Shown one piece after another: positions 9,546 to 18,040 of a DNA stretch of 64,000 nt (within the stretch, counting starts at the first letter, position 1; each line of letters begins with the position of its first letter). Source of the stretch: Bifidobacterium choladohabitans (GTDB taxonomy: Bacteria > Actinomycetota > Actinomycetes > Actinomycetales > Bifidobacteriaceae). The position numbers and the translations under genes were made by a program. Below the pieces are notes generated by a model that saw only the letters and a list, made by a program, of their open reading frames with translations, was not told where the DNA came from and searched no databases. The stretch spans positions 310,001-374,000 of the forward strand of contig NZ_JACFPL010000002.1 of the NCBI RefSeq assembly GCF_016102005.1, written 5' to 3'.

Positions 9546-10936
9546 GCGGCGGGCAGACGCTGACCGCCGGCATCATTCTGGCCGCAGGCGAGGGCACCCG
9601 CATGCACTCGGCCCATCCCAAGGTTCTGCACACCCTGGCAGGCAAGACCTTCCTGCAGAGGGTCATGACTTCGGTTACCGCCCTCAATCCCGAGCTGACG
9701 GCCGTGGTGGTTCATCATCAGGCCGATCTGGTGGCACAGGCTGCACGCTCCTATGATCCCCAGGTGCGCATCGTGCGTCAGGATAGCCGACCGGGAACGG
9801 GGCGTGCGGTCCAGTGCGCCGTAGACCAGCTGGACGGGGAGCTCCGGCACGACGGCCAGGTGCTGATCGTCGCCTCGGACATGCCCCTGCTGGATGCGGA
9901 CACACTGCACAGTCTGCTCGACTACCATGTCAGCTCCGGCGACGGGGCCACCGTGCTGACCGTCAATCTGGACGACCCCACTGGATATGGCCGCATCATC
10001 CGTGACCAGGATGGACGGGTACTGCGCATCGTCGAACAGCGGGACGCCACCGGTACCGAGCTGGCCGTCAAGGAGGTCAACACCTCCGTCTACGTCTTCG
10101 AGACTGATCTGCTGCGACAGGCGGTCCGCGGTCTGGACGACAGCAACGCCCAGGGGGAGTTCTATCTGACCGATGCCCTGGAGACGGCCCGCCGTCTGGG
10201 TAGGGTGGGGGCCTTCGCCGCGCCTGATCCGCTCAAGGTCGAAGGCGTCAACGACAGGATTCAGTTGGCTGATCTGGCCAAGGCCCACAACCTGAGGGTC
10301 TGCCAGGAGTTCATGCGCCAGGGCGTGACCATCCTGGACCCGGCCACCACCTGGATCGAGGACGACGTGGTCATCCAGCAGGATGCCGTCATTCTGCCCG
10401 GATGCTTCCTGCAGGGTCATACCGAGATCGCCTCGGACGCGGTCATCGGCCCCTATACCACCCTGATTGACGCCATCGTCGAGCCGCAGGCCAAGGTGGA
10501 GCGTTCCCGCGTGCAGGAGACCCGAATCGGGGCCAGGGCCAACATCGGTCCCTGGACCTACCTGAGGGCTGGCAACATCCTTGCCGAGGACACCAAGGCC
10601 GGGGCCTTCGTGGAGATGAAGAAGGCCACCATCGACCATGGGACCAAGGTGCCCCATCTTTCCTATGTGGGGGATGCCCATATAGGCCACGACAGCAACG
10701 TGGGAGGCGGGTCCATCACGGCCAACTATGACGGCGTGCACAAGAACCGCACCGAGATCGGCTCGGAAGTGCATGTGGGCGCAGGGAACCTCTTCGTGGC
10801 ACCCGTCCAGGTGGGCGACGGGGTTACGACCGGAGCAGGATCGGTCATCCGCCATCCGGTCGAGGACGGGGCCATGGTCTATTCCACCAACGACCAGCAT
10901 GAGGTTCCGGACTGGAAGCCCGCCTGGGAGCGGTAA
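9542..10936 (+). CDS. glmU: bifunctional GlcNAc-1-P uridyltransferase / GlcN-1-P acetyltransferase
   Basis: 464 aa enzyme making UDP-GlcNAc for peptidoglycan. The N-terminal pyrophosphorylase domain opens with LAAGEGTRM (13-21). The C-terminal half is a left-handed beta-helix acetyltransferase with hexapeptide repeats and the motif GGGSITANYDG. The start is a TTG overlapping the HAD stop (TTGA). No alternative ATG, GTG or TTG start with a better site was found before the nucleotide-binding loop. Length is typical. Confidence 0.95.
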   Translation: MSGGQTLTAGIILAAGEGTRMHSAHPKVLHTLAGKTFLQRVMTSVTALNPELTAVVVHHQADLVAQAARSYDPQVRIVRQDSRPGTGRAVQCAVDQLDGELRHDGQVLIVASDMPLLDADTLHSLLDYHVSSGDGATVLTVNLDDPTGYGRIIRDQDGRVLRIVEQRDATGTELAVKEVNTSVYVFETDLLRQAVRGLDDSNAQGEFYLTDALETARRLGRVGAFAAPDPLKVEGVNDRIQLADLAKAHNLRVCQEFMRQGVTILDPATTWIEDDVVIQQDAVILPGCFLQGHTEIASDAVIGPYTTLIDAIVEPQAKVERSRVQETRIGARANIGPWTYLRAGNILAEDTKAGAFVEMKKATIDHGTKVPHLSYVGDAHIGHDSNVGGGSITANYDGVHKNRTEIGSEVHVGAGNLFVAPVQVGDGVTTGAGSVIRHPVEDGAMVYSTNDQHEVPDWKPAWER

Positions 10937-10977
10937 CCTTGACAGCATCTGCTTCACAACAAGGAAAGGCGTGACAA

Positions 10978-11454
10978 GTGCCAGCATTGCAGGAATCCAT
11001 CGACGCGGTCCGGGTGGCCGCTCGGGCCGCCAACGATGTCAAGGCCATGGACGTAGTGGCCTTCGACGTCTCCCAGCCCATTGCCATCACCGACATCTTC
11101 ATGGTGGCCACGGGCAGCAACGAACGCCAGGTCCTGGCCATAGCCGAGGAGGTGGAGAAGCAGCTCCATCTGCAGAAAAACCTGGATCCGCGCTCGCGGG
11201 AGGGCGTCCAGGAGGCCCAGTGGGTTCTGCTGGACTACGGTGACTTCGTCATCCACATCATGCACAAGCAGGCCCGGGCCTACTACGACCTGGAACGGCT
11301 TTGGAAGGACTGCCCCCAGATCGACCTGCAGCTGGAGCACCCCTTCACCCTTAAGGATGATTACCCGGACGGCCAGCTGGCCTCCAAGGCGGACGATCTG
11401 AATGGGGATGATCTGCGCAGCCGTTTCGTTGACCCACAGGAAAACCATGACTGA
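10978..11454 (+). CDS. rsfS: ribosomal silencing factor RsfS
   Basis: 158 aa protein of the Iojap/YbeB/RsfS family, which binds ribosomal protein uL14 and blocks subunit joining under starvation. The family core DVVAFDVSQPIAITDIFMVA and the tail DYGDFVIHIMH are present. The C-terminal 40 residues (Asp-rich, ending NGDDLRSRFVDPQENHD) are longer than in many homologues. Start is GTG at 10978 with AAGGAAAGG upstream. It overlaps the phosphatase gene by 8 nt. Confidence 0.92.
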   Translation: MPALQESIDAVRVAARAANDVKAMDVVAFDVSQPIAITDIFMVATGSNERQVLAIAEEVEKQLHLQKNLDPRSREGVQEAQWVLLDYGDFVIHIMHKQARAYYDLERLWKDCPQIDLQLEHPFTLKDDYPDGQLASKADDLNGDDLRSRFVDPQENHD

Positions 11455-12187
11455 CTCGGATACAGCCGTGCAGGATGGACGGCATGTGCGCTCCATGACC
11501 GTGGTCCGCCATGGGCAGACCTCATACAACGCAGGGCACCGGATGCAGGGTCAGATCGACATCCCCCTGAACAGCGTTGGCCGCTGGCAGGTGGAGAGGA
11601 CAGCCGAAGAGCTCCGCGCTGAGTATGTGGACGGCGCACCCCAAGACCGTCACCTGCTGGTGGTCTCCTCCGACCTGGGCCGGGCCGCAGCTACCGCTCA
11701 TGCCTTCGCCGACCCCTTGGGCCAGACGGTCCATCTTGATCCCGGGCTGCGTGAACGCGGCTTCGGCGAGTGGGAGGGAGCCAGCGCCGAGGAGGTTCGT
11801 CAACGTTGGCCTGAGGATTACGAATCCTGGTCCCGGGGCGCCGGGGGAGAGCTGCTCCACGGTGCCGAGACCAAGGCCCAGGTGGGCAAACGAGGCCTGG
11901 AAGCCCTGAACCGGTGGATCCACCGTGCTGGCCCGGACACGGATCTCATGGTCTTCACCCATGGGTCCTTCATCGCTGAGGCTCTCCAGGCCTTGCTGGG
12001 CATGGCCAACGCATATCCTGAATATCTGGGCCTGGTCACCATGCGCAACGCCCACTGGGCGCGATTGATGCCACGGGATCTGCCGGACGGCGGTCTGCGC
12101 TGGTCCATGATTGATTACAATCGCGGTCCGGCCATCGCCATGCGGGGGGACTGGGACAATCCCCGGGGGGTGGTCCAGACCGACTGA
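11447..12187 (+). CDS. histidine phosphatase (phosphoglycerate mutase-like)
   Basis: 246 aa member of the histidine phosphatase superfamily. The catalytic RHG is in VVRHGQT (R21 H22 G23), followed by ERGFGEWEG and the second histidine in FTHGSFIAEAL. The start at 11447 has CAGGAAA six nt upstream and overlaps rsfS by 8 nt. The same rsfS-phosphatase adjacency is common in actinobacteria. Substrate is uncertain: it could be a small-molecule phosphatase such as a glucosyl-3-phosphoglycerate or alpha-ribazole phosphatase relative. Nothing in the sequence decides this. Confidence 0.88.
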   Translation: MTDSDTAVQDGRHVRSMTVVRHGQTSYNAGHRMQGQIDIPLNSVGRWQVERTAEELRAEYVDGAPQDRHLLVVSSDLGRAAATAHAFADPLGQTVHLDPGLRERGFGEWEGASAEEVRQRWPEDYESWSRGAGGELLHGAETKAQVGKRGLEALNRWIHRAGPDTDLMVFTHGSFIAEALQALLGMANAYPEYLGLVTMRNAHWARLMPRDLPDGGLRWSMIDYNRGPAIAMRGDWDNPRGVVQTD

Positions 12188-12282
12188 GGTCCTTGGGCGG
12201 TCGGACGACCATCACAGTATCGCCATGACCACCAGCTACCATAAGAGCGCAGCAACCAGCCGTTGGATCAAAAGGGGTCGGA

Positions 12283-13209
12283 GTGAAGCAGTTCTTTCAT
12301 GACATTTCCTGGGCGCAGATCATCGCCGGCGCTCTTGCAGCCATGACCTCCTTCTGGCTTGCCGCCAAGATCGGAGTGGCGGGATCCATCATCGGCGTGG
12401 CCATCGGTTCCATCGTCTCTGCCGTGGCCTCGCAGATCTACAAGAATGTTCTGGAAGCCTCTGGCCAGAAGCTGCAGGAGTCCGTGGTCGGCGGTGCTGA
12501 CCAGGACGATGACGACTCCAGGGCTGACTCGGATGCCGATTCGGGCGCCGATGGGCAGACCACCACCTTGCCTGCCCAGGGTAAGGGTCATTCGGACAAA
12601 TCCAGCGATGCTGCCGACGGATCCACCCAGGTCATGGCCCCGGTGGATGGATCCACCCAGGTCATGCCCCCTGTCGGTGACGAAAAGTCGGCAGCCAAGA
12701 CCGGCAGGACCGTTTCGTCCAGCAATGGTCCACGGACCCATGCGGCCTCCATGACGGCAAACAGTAGGAAGAAGCTGGATCAGCGCCGTCGCAACGTCAT
12801 CATCGTCTCCGTGGTCAGCGCCCTGGTGGCCGTACTGCTTTCCGCTCTGGCCATCAATGCCCTGACCAAGGGCGAAGGCACCGACAAGGTGGTTCGCAAC
12901 GTGGTCAGCCCGCCGACCAGCCAGACGGTAACCCCCAGCGAGGAGGAGACCCCCTCCAAGCCAGCGCGGCGCACAGAGGAGCCTGAATATCAGACGACCC
13001 CGAGTGCCCCTCAGAACCAGCCCTCTGGCTCGAATCAGAACCAAGGCAGCGAACAGGGATCCGGGCAGAGTCAACCGCAGGGAGGGAACCCCACGAGCTC
13101 GCCTTCGCCGTCTGCCGACGCGACCAGCTCCACGCCAAGTCCCTCAAGCACGGCTCCTACGCCACAGTCGTCACCGACGAGCACGACCAGTCCATCTCCT
13201 CGTAACTGA
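12283..13209 (+). CDS. two-TM membrane protein with tandem STQVM motif
   Basis: 308 aa protein of unknown function. A Gly/Ala-rich hydrophobic stretch covers about residues 11-50, a second membrane segment covers 171-193, and a 108-residue tail is made almost only of Pro, Ser, Thr, Gln, Asn and Gly. Between the segments an acidic linker holds two copies of DGSTQVM (112-118 and 122-128), encoded by an 18 nt direct repeat at 12619 and 12649. The GTG start follows AAAAGGGG. The low-complexity tail probably sits at or in the cell wall; the side on which the linker lies is not certain. Confidence 0.7.
   Translation: MKQFFHDISWAQIIAGALAAMTSFWLAAKIGVAGSIIGVAIGSIVSAVASQIYKNVLEASGQKLQESVVGGADQDDDDSRADSDADSGADGQTTTLPAQGKGHSDKSSDAADGSTQVMAPVDGSTQVMPPVGDEKSAAKTGRTVSSSNGPRTHAASMTANSRKKLDQRRRNVIIVSVVSALVAVLLSALAINALTKGEGTDKVVRNVVSPPTSQTVTPSEEETPSKPARRTEEPEYQTTPSAPQNQPSGSNQNQGSEQGSGQSQPQGGNPTSSPSPSADATSSTPSPSSTAPTPQSSPTSTTSPSPRN
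12619..12666 (+). repeat. 18 nt direct repeat, two copies 30 nt apart
   Basis: GGATCCACCCAGGTCATG occurs at 12619-12636 and 12649-12666, encoding GSTQVM twice within the two-TM protein. The 12 nt between the copies encodes APVD, so the duplicated unit is ten residues. Confidence 0.9.
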
Positions 13210-13248
13210 CCTGTCAGTCGGCGCGGCACACCCATCCCACCATGTAAT

Positions 13249-13262
13249 GTGACTAGGGTCAC
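13249..13262. promoter_or_regulatory. palindrome before gldA, possible operator
   Basis: GTGAC-TAGG-GTCAC is a perfect 5 bp inverted repeat 76 nt before the gldA start. Position and symmetry suit a dimeric regulator site, but no regulator gene is adjacent. Confidence 0.35.
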
Positions 13263-13337
13263 TTTCGGGCGGTCCAAGAGGCCCGTCCCTAAGGATCTGG
13301 TCCCGAAGGCGGGATCAGCGATGAGAAAGGTGTGTAT

Positions 13338-14423
13338 ATGCGTAAGGTTCTGTGCTCTCCAGGCTCCTATGTTCAGCAGGAGGGCGCCATGGGAAAGCTG
13401 GCCGGAGAATACGCGGCTCTGGGCACCAAGGGCGCCCATCTGATCGTCGATCCGGTCATCGACGGGCTCTACCACGACGACATCGTCGCCTCCTTTGAGC
13501 ACGATGGGATCCCCTACGAACTGATGAAATTCGGCGGCGAGTGCTCCATGGAGGAGATTGACCGTCATCGTGACCATTTGGGCGGCAGTGACGCGGTGAT
13601 CGGCATCGGCGGCGGCAAGACCCTGGATACCGCCAAGGCTGTGGCCCACTTCGCCCACCTGCCGGTCATGATTGTGCCCACGGCGGCCTCCTCGGATGCG
13701 CCTTGCTCAAGGCTGTCCGTACTCTACACGCCTGAGGGTGTCTTCGACCGTTACCTGCCCCTGCCCGCCAATCCCAACGTGGTCCTTATGGATACCGACG
13801 TGATCGCCAAGGCTCCGGTGCGCTTCCTGGTATCAGGGCTGGGCGATGCCTTCGCCACCTATTATGAGGCGGCCGCCTGCGTCCAGTCGAACGCGGTGAC
13901 CATGACCGGGGGGCACGCCACCATGGCCGCCTTCGCCCTGGCCCGTCTCTGCCGCGACACCCTGCTGGAGGATGGGGTCAAGGCCGTGGCCGCTGCCAAG
14001 GCCGGTGTGCGCACAGCCGCCCTGGAGAAGATCATCGAGGCCAACACACTGCTGAGCGGTCTGGGCTTCGAGAGCTCCGGCCTGGCTGCAGCCCACGCCA
14101 TTCATGACGGAATGACCGCCCTGGAGGGCACCCACTCCATGTTGCACGGCGAAAAGGTGGCCTTCGGTACCCTGGCCCAGCTGGTCCTTGAGGATCGGCC
14201 CCTGGAGGAGACCCGCAAGGTCTACGACTTCTTCCGGAGCGTGGGTCTGCCCACCTCCCTGGAGCAGATCGGCATCGGTCAGGCCAGCGAGGAGGATCTG
14301 CTCAAGGTCGGCGAGCATGCCTGCGGTCCTGACGAGACCATGGGCAACATGCCCTTCGAGGTGACTCCGACTGATGTGGCTCACGCGCTGCGTGCAGCCG
14401 ATCAGCTGGGCAAGCAGATCTGA
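13338..14423 (+). CDS. gldA: glycerol dehydrogenase
   Basis: 361 aa NAD-dependent, Zn-type iron-containing-alcohol-dehydrogenase-family enzyme oxidising glycerol to dihydroxyacetone. The NAD-binding GGGKTLDTAK is at 91-100. Metal ligands are visible as the aspartate in SGLGDAFATYYEA (D170) and histidines in AHAIHDGM and THSMLHGEKV, at positions matching E. coli GldA. The start at 13338 follows GAAAGG by 8 nt; a GTG six nt earlier is too close to that site. No dihydroxyacetone kinase is nearby. It could act on another diol or hydroxyketone. Confidence 0.93.
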   Translation: MRKVLCSPGSYVQQEGAMGKLAGEYAALGTKGAHLIVDPVIDGLYHDDIVASFEHDGIPYELMKFGGECSMEEIDRHRDHLGGSDAVIGIGGGKTLDTAKAVAHFAHLPVMIVPTAASSDAPCSRLSVLYTPEGVFDRYLPLPANPNVVLMDTDVIAKAPVRFLVSGLGDAFATYYEAAACVQSNAVTMTGGHATMAAFALARLCRDTLLEDGVKAVAAAKAGVRTAALEKIIEANTLLSGLGFESSGLAAAHAIHDGMTALEGTHSMLHGEKVAFGTLAQLVLEDRPLEETRKVYDFFRSVGLPTSLEQIGIGQASEEDLLKVGEHACGPDETMGNMPFEVTPTDVAHALRAADQLGKQI

Positions 14424-14454
14424 ATTCTCTTGCTCTGATCCCTCTTCGAGATGC

Positions 14455-14495
14455 CAGGCGACCGTCGGCATGCAGTCGGCGGTCGCCTGTATTTG
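14455..14495. terminator. bidirectional terminator between gldA and PfkB kinase
   Basis: CAGGCGACCG at 14455-14464 pairs perfectly with CGGTCGCCTG at 14480-14489 around a 15 nt loop. It lies between two convergent genes, and a T-rich stretch follows on the plus side. Confidence 0.75.
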
Positions 14496-14502
14496 GCTTG
14501 GT

Positions 14503-15480
14503 TTACATTGGCCCCTCCTGCAGGGAGGCAGCAGCCTTTCGTATGGCTTGTTCATCTGGGCATGTGGCTGGACCTGGCTGCGTAGTGGAAAGGGCCCCTG
14601 CGCAGTTGGCCAGTGTCAGCGCCTCTTCGATGGGCAGGCCCTGGAATATGCCCGCACAGAGGACGCCCGAGTGTGCATCGCCGGCACCGTTGGTGTCTAT
14701 GGCCTGGACCTGTGGGGTGGGAATGTACTTGATTTGCCTCGCATCCTTGGGCTGGCAGTACCAGGCACCACGGGCGCCGGCCCTGAGAACCACCGGACTG
14801 TCCAGTCTCAGCGAAAGCGAACGGCAGACGGATTCCAGCCCGGTTGTGTCGCCGGTTTCGGGTTGGCATCCCAGACGTTGCGCCAGGATTGGTCCCTCGC
14901 GTTCATTCAGCGACCAAATCGGATGCAGTCCGTTGACAGCATCAAGCACATCCAGTGCAATATCGGCCACCATGGGTCCCAGGTCGAAGAGCACAGGGAA
15001 TCCTTCGTCCTGGTGCAAGTGCGCGAATCCGACCAGGCTCCGGGTGTTGTCCTTGTGGCAGAAGGAATACCCGCTCAGGTAGACGACATCGCCGGGAACC
15101 AGGTCCATGCCTTCGTAGGTGCCCTCCGGTACGCGGGTCTCTGCGCCCCTTGCCGACACAAAGGTGCGTTCGCCCGAGGGCTCGATCATGGCTACCGAGT
15201 ATCCGGTATCACAGTCATCCAGCACAGGCCCCTGGGCGGGGACCCGCAGGGCTGCAAGGGCTCCACGGGCCATGTCCGCCATCGGACCTGTGCCGATCGC
15301 CCCCATATAGGCTATCGGCGCCCCCATCTGCCTGGCTGCGCGAATCACGTTGTACCCGCCGCCGACGTTTATGGCGCTTCGCCTGGCGAAAATATCCCCT
15401 CCGCGCTCCGGTAGATGGTCGATGTCCATGCTCAGGTCAACCACCACCTGACCGAGATGGAGGATCCTTGGCTCAGTCAT
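14503..15480 (-). CDS. PfkB-family carbohydrate/nucleoside kinase (YegV-like)
   Basis: 325 aa ribokinase-fold kinase. The substrate-side glycine motif GGGYNVIRAARQMG is near 40-53, and the catalytic base and anion hole lie in DTNGAGD (262-268). The ATG at 15480 is preferred over a GTG at 15486 because GAGGAG is 8 nt upstream of it. The start overlaps the permease stop by 8 nt, so the two are co-translated. With an ADP-ribosylglycohydrolase-family protein and a nucleobase/nucleoside permease next to it, phosphorylation of ribose or of an imported nucleoside is the likely job. Which one is not visible. Confidence 0.85.
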   Translation of the reverse strand: MTEPRILHLGQVVVDLSMDIDHLPERGGDIFARRSAINVGGGYNVIRAARQMGAPIAYMGAIGTGPMADMARGALAALRVPAQGPVLDDCDTGYSVAMIEPSGERTFVSARGAETRVPEGTYEGMDLVPGDVVYLSGYSFCHKDNTRSLVGFAHLHQDEGFPVLFDLGPMVADIALDVLDAVNGLHPIWSLNEREGPILAQRLGCQPETGDTTGLESVCRSLSLRLDSPVVLRAGARGAWYCQPKDARQIKYIPTPQVQAIDTNGAGDAHSGVLCAGIFQGLPIEEALTLANCAGALSTTQPGPATCPDEQAIRKAAASLQEGPM

Positions 15481-16939
15481 CGCCACTGCTCCTCACCGCC
15501 ATGGAATCCTTGGAGAGGACGTGCAGAATGGCGTAGAGAATTCCTCCCAGCAGGAGGGAAACCAGCCATGCCAGGCCGTTCCTGCCCAGGAAGCTGTCGG
15601 CCAGCGGTCCCGAGAACCAGACCTCGTCCTTGGAGACCTGGGCCGTCACGAACAGGAAGCCGACGACTATTCCGACCAGCCAGCTGATGATGGCTGGGAG
15701 GTTGACGCCGTGCCAGTACCAGTAGGGGGAGTCGGCTCGAAGGTTCAGAAGGCCGTCGGAATCGTAGCGCTTGCGGAAGATCATGTCTGACAGGAAGATG
15801 CCTGCCCAGGTGCTCAGCGGCACTGCCAAGAGGGAGATGAAGGTGACGAAGGGGCCGTAGAACCCGTCGGAACCCAGTGTGAAGTACAGGGCACCGCAGG
15901 TTGTCACCACCACGTCGACCACGACCGCGTAGACGCGGGGGATTCTGATGCCCAGGGTGATGGTGGTCAGGCCGGCAGAATATACGGAAAGGTTGTTGGA
16001 CATGAGCAGCCCGGCGAATGCGGCAATCAGATAGGGGATTGAGACCCAGGCGGGTAGGGCGCTTCGAACCGCGGCGACCGGATCGGCGGCGGAGGCAATG
16101 GTGGAGTTGCCAGCTGTAAGGACCGACCCCAGGCCGATGACGACCACCAGTGGAATGCCGGCGCCCGCCGCTGCAGTCAGGACCAGAGAGCCGGATTTCA
16201 CCGAGGTCTTCTGGTAGCGGGCCATGTCTGCGCCGGAGTTGACCCAGCCGATGCCCGTCCCCGCGGCTATGGTGCCGACACCGATCAGGAAGGCGCTGGC
16301 TGAGCCGGGGGCATTGCCGATGAAGGAGGACCAGTCGACGGTCGTGGCCAGATAGATGGCCACCAGGAGGGTGAGGGCGCCGAATATCCAGGTGGCCCAC
16401 TTCTGCACGGTGAGAATAAAGGCGTGACCGGCGGCCGAGACCACCACGGTCAGGGCCACGAAGACGGCGATGCAGACGAAGGTCAGGAAGGGGGAGCGCC
16501 TGGCATCGGCCGAGGTGCCGAAGATGATGGCGATCAGGGAGAGCAGCGCAAAGGCGCCGGTCATCGTGTTCACCGTCTCCCAGCCCAGTCTGGACAGCAG
16601 GGCCACCAGGGTGGGGCCCGCATTGCCTCTGACGCCGAAAATGGCCCTGGACAGGGTCAGCGTGGGGGCGCCGCCCCTTCTGCCGGCTATGGAGATGATG
16701 CCGACCAGGGCGAAGGATCCGAAGGCTCCGATGGTCGTGGCGAGCACGGCCTGCCAGAGGTTGAGGCCCTGGGCAATCAGGGTAGCTCCCAGAGGGATCC
16801 CCAGAATCGAGATGTTGGCGGCGAACCAGACCCAGAAGAGCTGGCCGGGCGACCCGTTCCTCTGGTCCTCGGGCACGGGCTCGATGCCCCTTTGCTCCAC
16901 CCTGGAGAGGATGGTGCCCTCTTTTGGCGCAGTTGACAT
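15473..16939 (-). CDS. NCS1-family purine/cytosine-type permease
   Basis: 488 aa inner-membrane transporter with about twelve hydrophobic segments. The family signature near the start is visible (FWVWFAANISILGIPLGATL), as is a TM6 segment with IGWVNSGADMARYQK. NCS1 proteins take up nucleobases, nucleosides, hydantoins or related vitamins with protons or sodium. The ATG at 16939 has AAAGGAG seven to eight nt upstream; a longer frame begins seven codons earlier without support. It is coupled to the PfkB kinase downstream and lies 102 nt after the ADP-ribosylglycohydrolase-like gene. Confidence 0.88.
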   Translation of the reverse strand: MSTAPKEGTILSRVEQRGIEPVPEDQRNGSPGQLFWVWFAANISILGIPLGATLIAQGLNLWQAVLATTIGAFGSFALVGIISIAGRRGGAPTLTLSRAIFGVRGNAGPTLVALLSRLGWETVNTMTGAFALLSLIAIIFGTSADARRSPFLTFVCIAVFVALTVVVSAAGHAFILTVQKWATWIFGALTLLVAIYLATTVDWSSFIGNAPGSASAFLIGVGTIAAGTGIGWVNSGADMARYQKTSVKSGSLVLTAAAGAGIPLVVVIGLGSVLTAGNSTIASAADPVAAVRSALPAWVSIPYLIAAFAGLLMSNNLSVYSAGLTTITLGIRIPRVYAVVVDVVVTTCGALYFTLGSDGFYGPFVTFISLLAVPLSTWAGIFLSDMIFRKRYDSDGLLNLRADSPYWYWHGVNLPAIISWLVGIVVGFLFVTAQVSKDEVWFSGPLADSFLGRNGLAWLVSLLLGGILYAILHVLSKDSMAVRSSGDD

Positions 16940-16969
16940 GGATTGTCTCCTTTGACTCAAGATGTACCG

Positions 16970-17025
16970 AATGTAGTGATGGATTGCCTGGACTCTACAT
17001 TTTTGTATTCCCGACTGATTCAGTC
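16970..17025. promoter_or_regulatory. inverted repeats in the gap before the NCS1 permease
   Basis: The 102 nt gap holds a 7 bp inverted repeat (AATGTAG at 16970-16976 with CTACATT at 16995-17001) and a 13 nt palindrome GACTGATTCAGTC at 17013-17025. The motif GTAG..ATGGATTGC at 16973-16987 recurs upstream of the glycohydrolase gene. These suggest a regulated internal promoter. Confidence 0.4.
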
Positions 17026-17041
17026 TTATCAGTTTTACGCT

Positions 17042-18040
17042 TTACTGCCTTAGGGCAATCAGGCCTCGAGCTGTATGTTGCAGGTCGAGGTGGGATACCG
17101 AAGCCACCTGGGAGCAGAGTGCAGGGTCGAAGACCTCAAGGCCGCTGCATGCGCCGGTCATTGCTCCGGTCATGGCAGCGATCGTGTCCGTATCGCCGCC
17201 AAGGTTGACTGCGGCCAACAAAGCCGATTGCGGATCGTCGGCAAACCTCCAGGCCAGGGCAAAGGCGGCTGCCACAGACTCATTGGCCTCGACCGAGGTA
17301 CCACAGTCCTCAATGAGGTGGTGTTCGAAGTCGGTCTCATCGCTGAATTCTTCGGACAACTGTATTGCCTGGCGGGCGCGTGCGGGAACCGATGCCTTAG
17401 GAGTCCAAGCCCCTGAGGTCTCCATGGCGGGTACCAAGCGCAGGGACTCTTTCAACGCCTGGCGAACGGTCATTCCTTCAAGTCCTAGACTGACTGTCGT
17501 GGCGATCAGCGCGGCACTTTGGAAGCCTGCGACTGTGTCGTGGGTGACCTGACAGGACTCGTAGATGCGATTGGCCAGTAGTCCGGCGTCCTCGGGCCTG
17601 TTGGCTATGCCAACCGGAGTGACTCGCATGGCGGCCCCATTGGTGGTGCCGGTCCTTCCCGTGGTCATGATGTCTGCGCCGCGGCGAACCTGTTCCAGGG
17701 CCAGCTTGGTGGAGGGCCCCAGCAAGTCCAGCGATCCGCGCGACTTCATGTCGTCCTCCCAGGACAGAAGGCGCTTGGCGAATTCCTTCGGATCAATGTG
17801 TCCCTTGCCCTCGATGATCAGTTCCGCCACGATCAGTGCCTGCTCGGTGTCGTCGGTCACAGACCCCGCAGGCATACCGGGGGCTATGGGCTGTTCCGCA
17901 ATGGCATCACGAAGGGTGTCAACCCTGCCGTAGACCTTATGGATGGCTGCTGGACTCATGCTCTGCGTGGGCATGCCCAGCGCGTCCCCTAAGGACAGCC
18001 CGGTAAGCGCGCCCAGTGCGCCCCTTTCAGTTCTGGTCAT
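17042..18040 (-). CDS. ADP-ribosylglycohydrolase-family protein (YegU-like)
   Basis: 332 aa alpha-helical, two-metal glycohydrolase-family protein. The conserved GDALGMP (18-24), the metal motif VTDDTEQ (61-67) and the second metal motif GGDTDT (281-286) are all intact, so it should bind Mg2+ or Mn2+. Family members cleave N-ribosyl bonds of ADP-ribosylated proteins or small molecules. No DraT/ADP-ribosyltransferase partner is nearby; instead a permease and a PfkB kinase follow on the same strand. A catabolic role on a ribosylated small molecule is therefore more likely than protein de-modification. Start ATG has GGAGG about 11 nt upstream. Confidence 0.88.
   Translation of the reverse strand: MTRTERGALGALTGLSLGDALGMPTQSMSPAAIHKVYGRVDTLRDAIAEQPIAPGMPAGSVTDDTEQALIVAELIIEGKGHIDPKEFAKRLLSWEDDMKSRGSLDLLGPSTKLALEQVRRGADIMTTGRTGTTNGAAMRVTPVGIANRPEDAGLLANRIYESCQVTHDTVAGFQSAALIATTVSLGLEGMTVRQALKESLRLVPAMETSGAWTPKASVPARARQAIQLSEEFSDETDFEHHLIEDCGTSVEANESVAAAFALAWRFADDPQSALLAAVNLGGDTDTIAAMTGAMTGACSGLEVFDPALCSQVASVSHLDLQHTARGLIALRQ

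Noticed and set aside
9500-10987. Antisense frame of 495 codons across glmU
   Set aside because: glmU motifs are complete on the plus strand; the antisense product resembles nothing.
17042-18040. Reading the glycohydrolase as a DraG nitrogenase regulator
   Set aside because: No draT, nif or PII genes are near; the fold family fits, but the context is catabolic.
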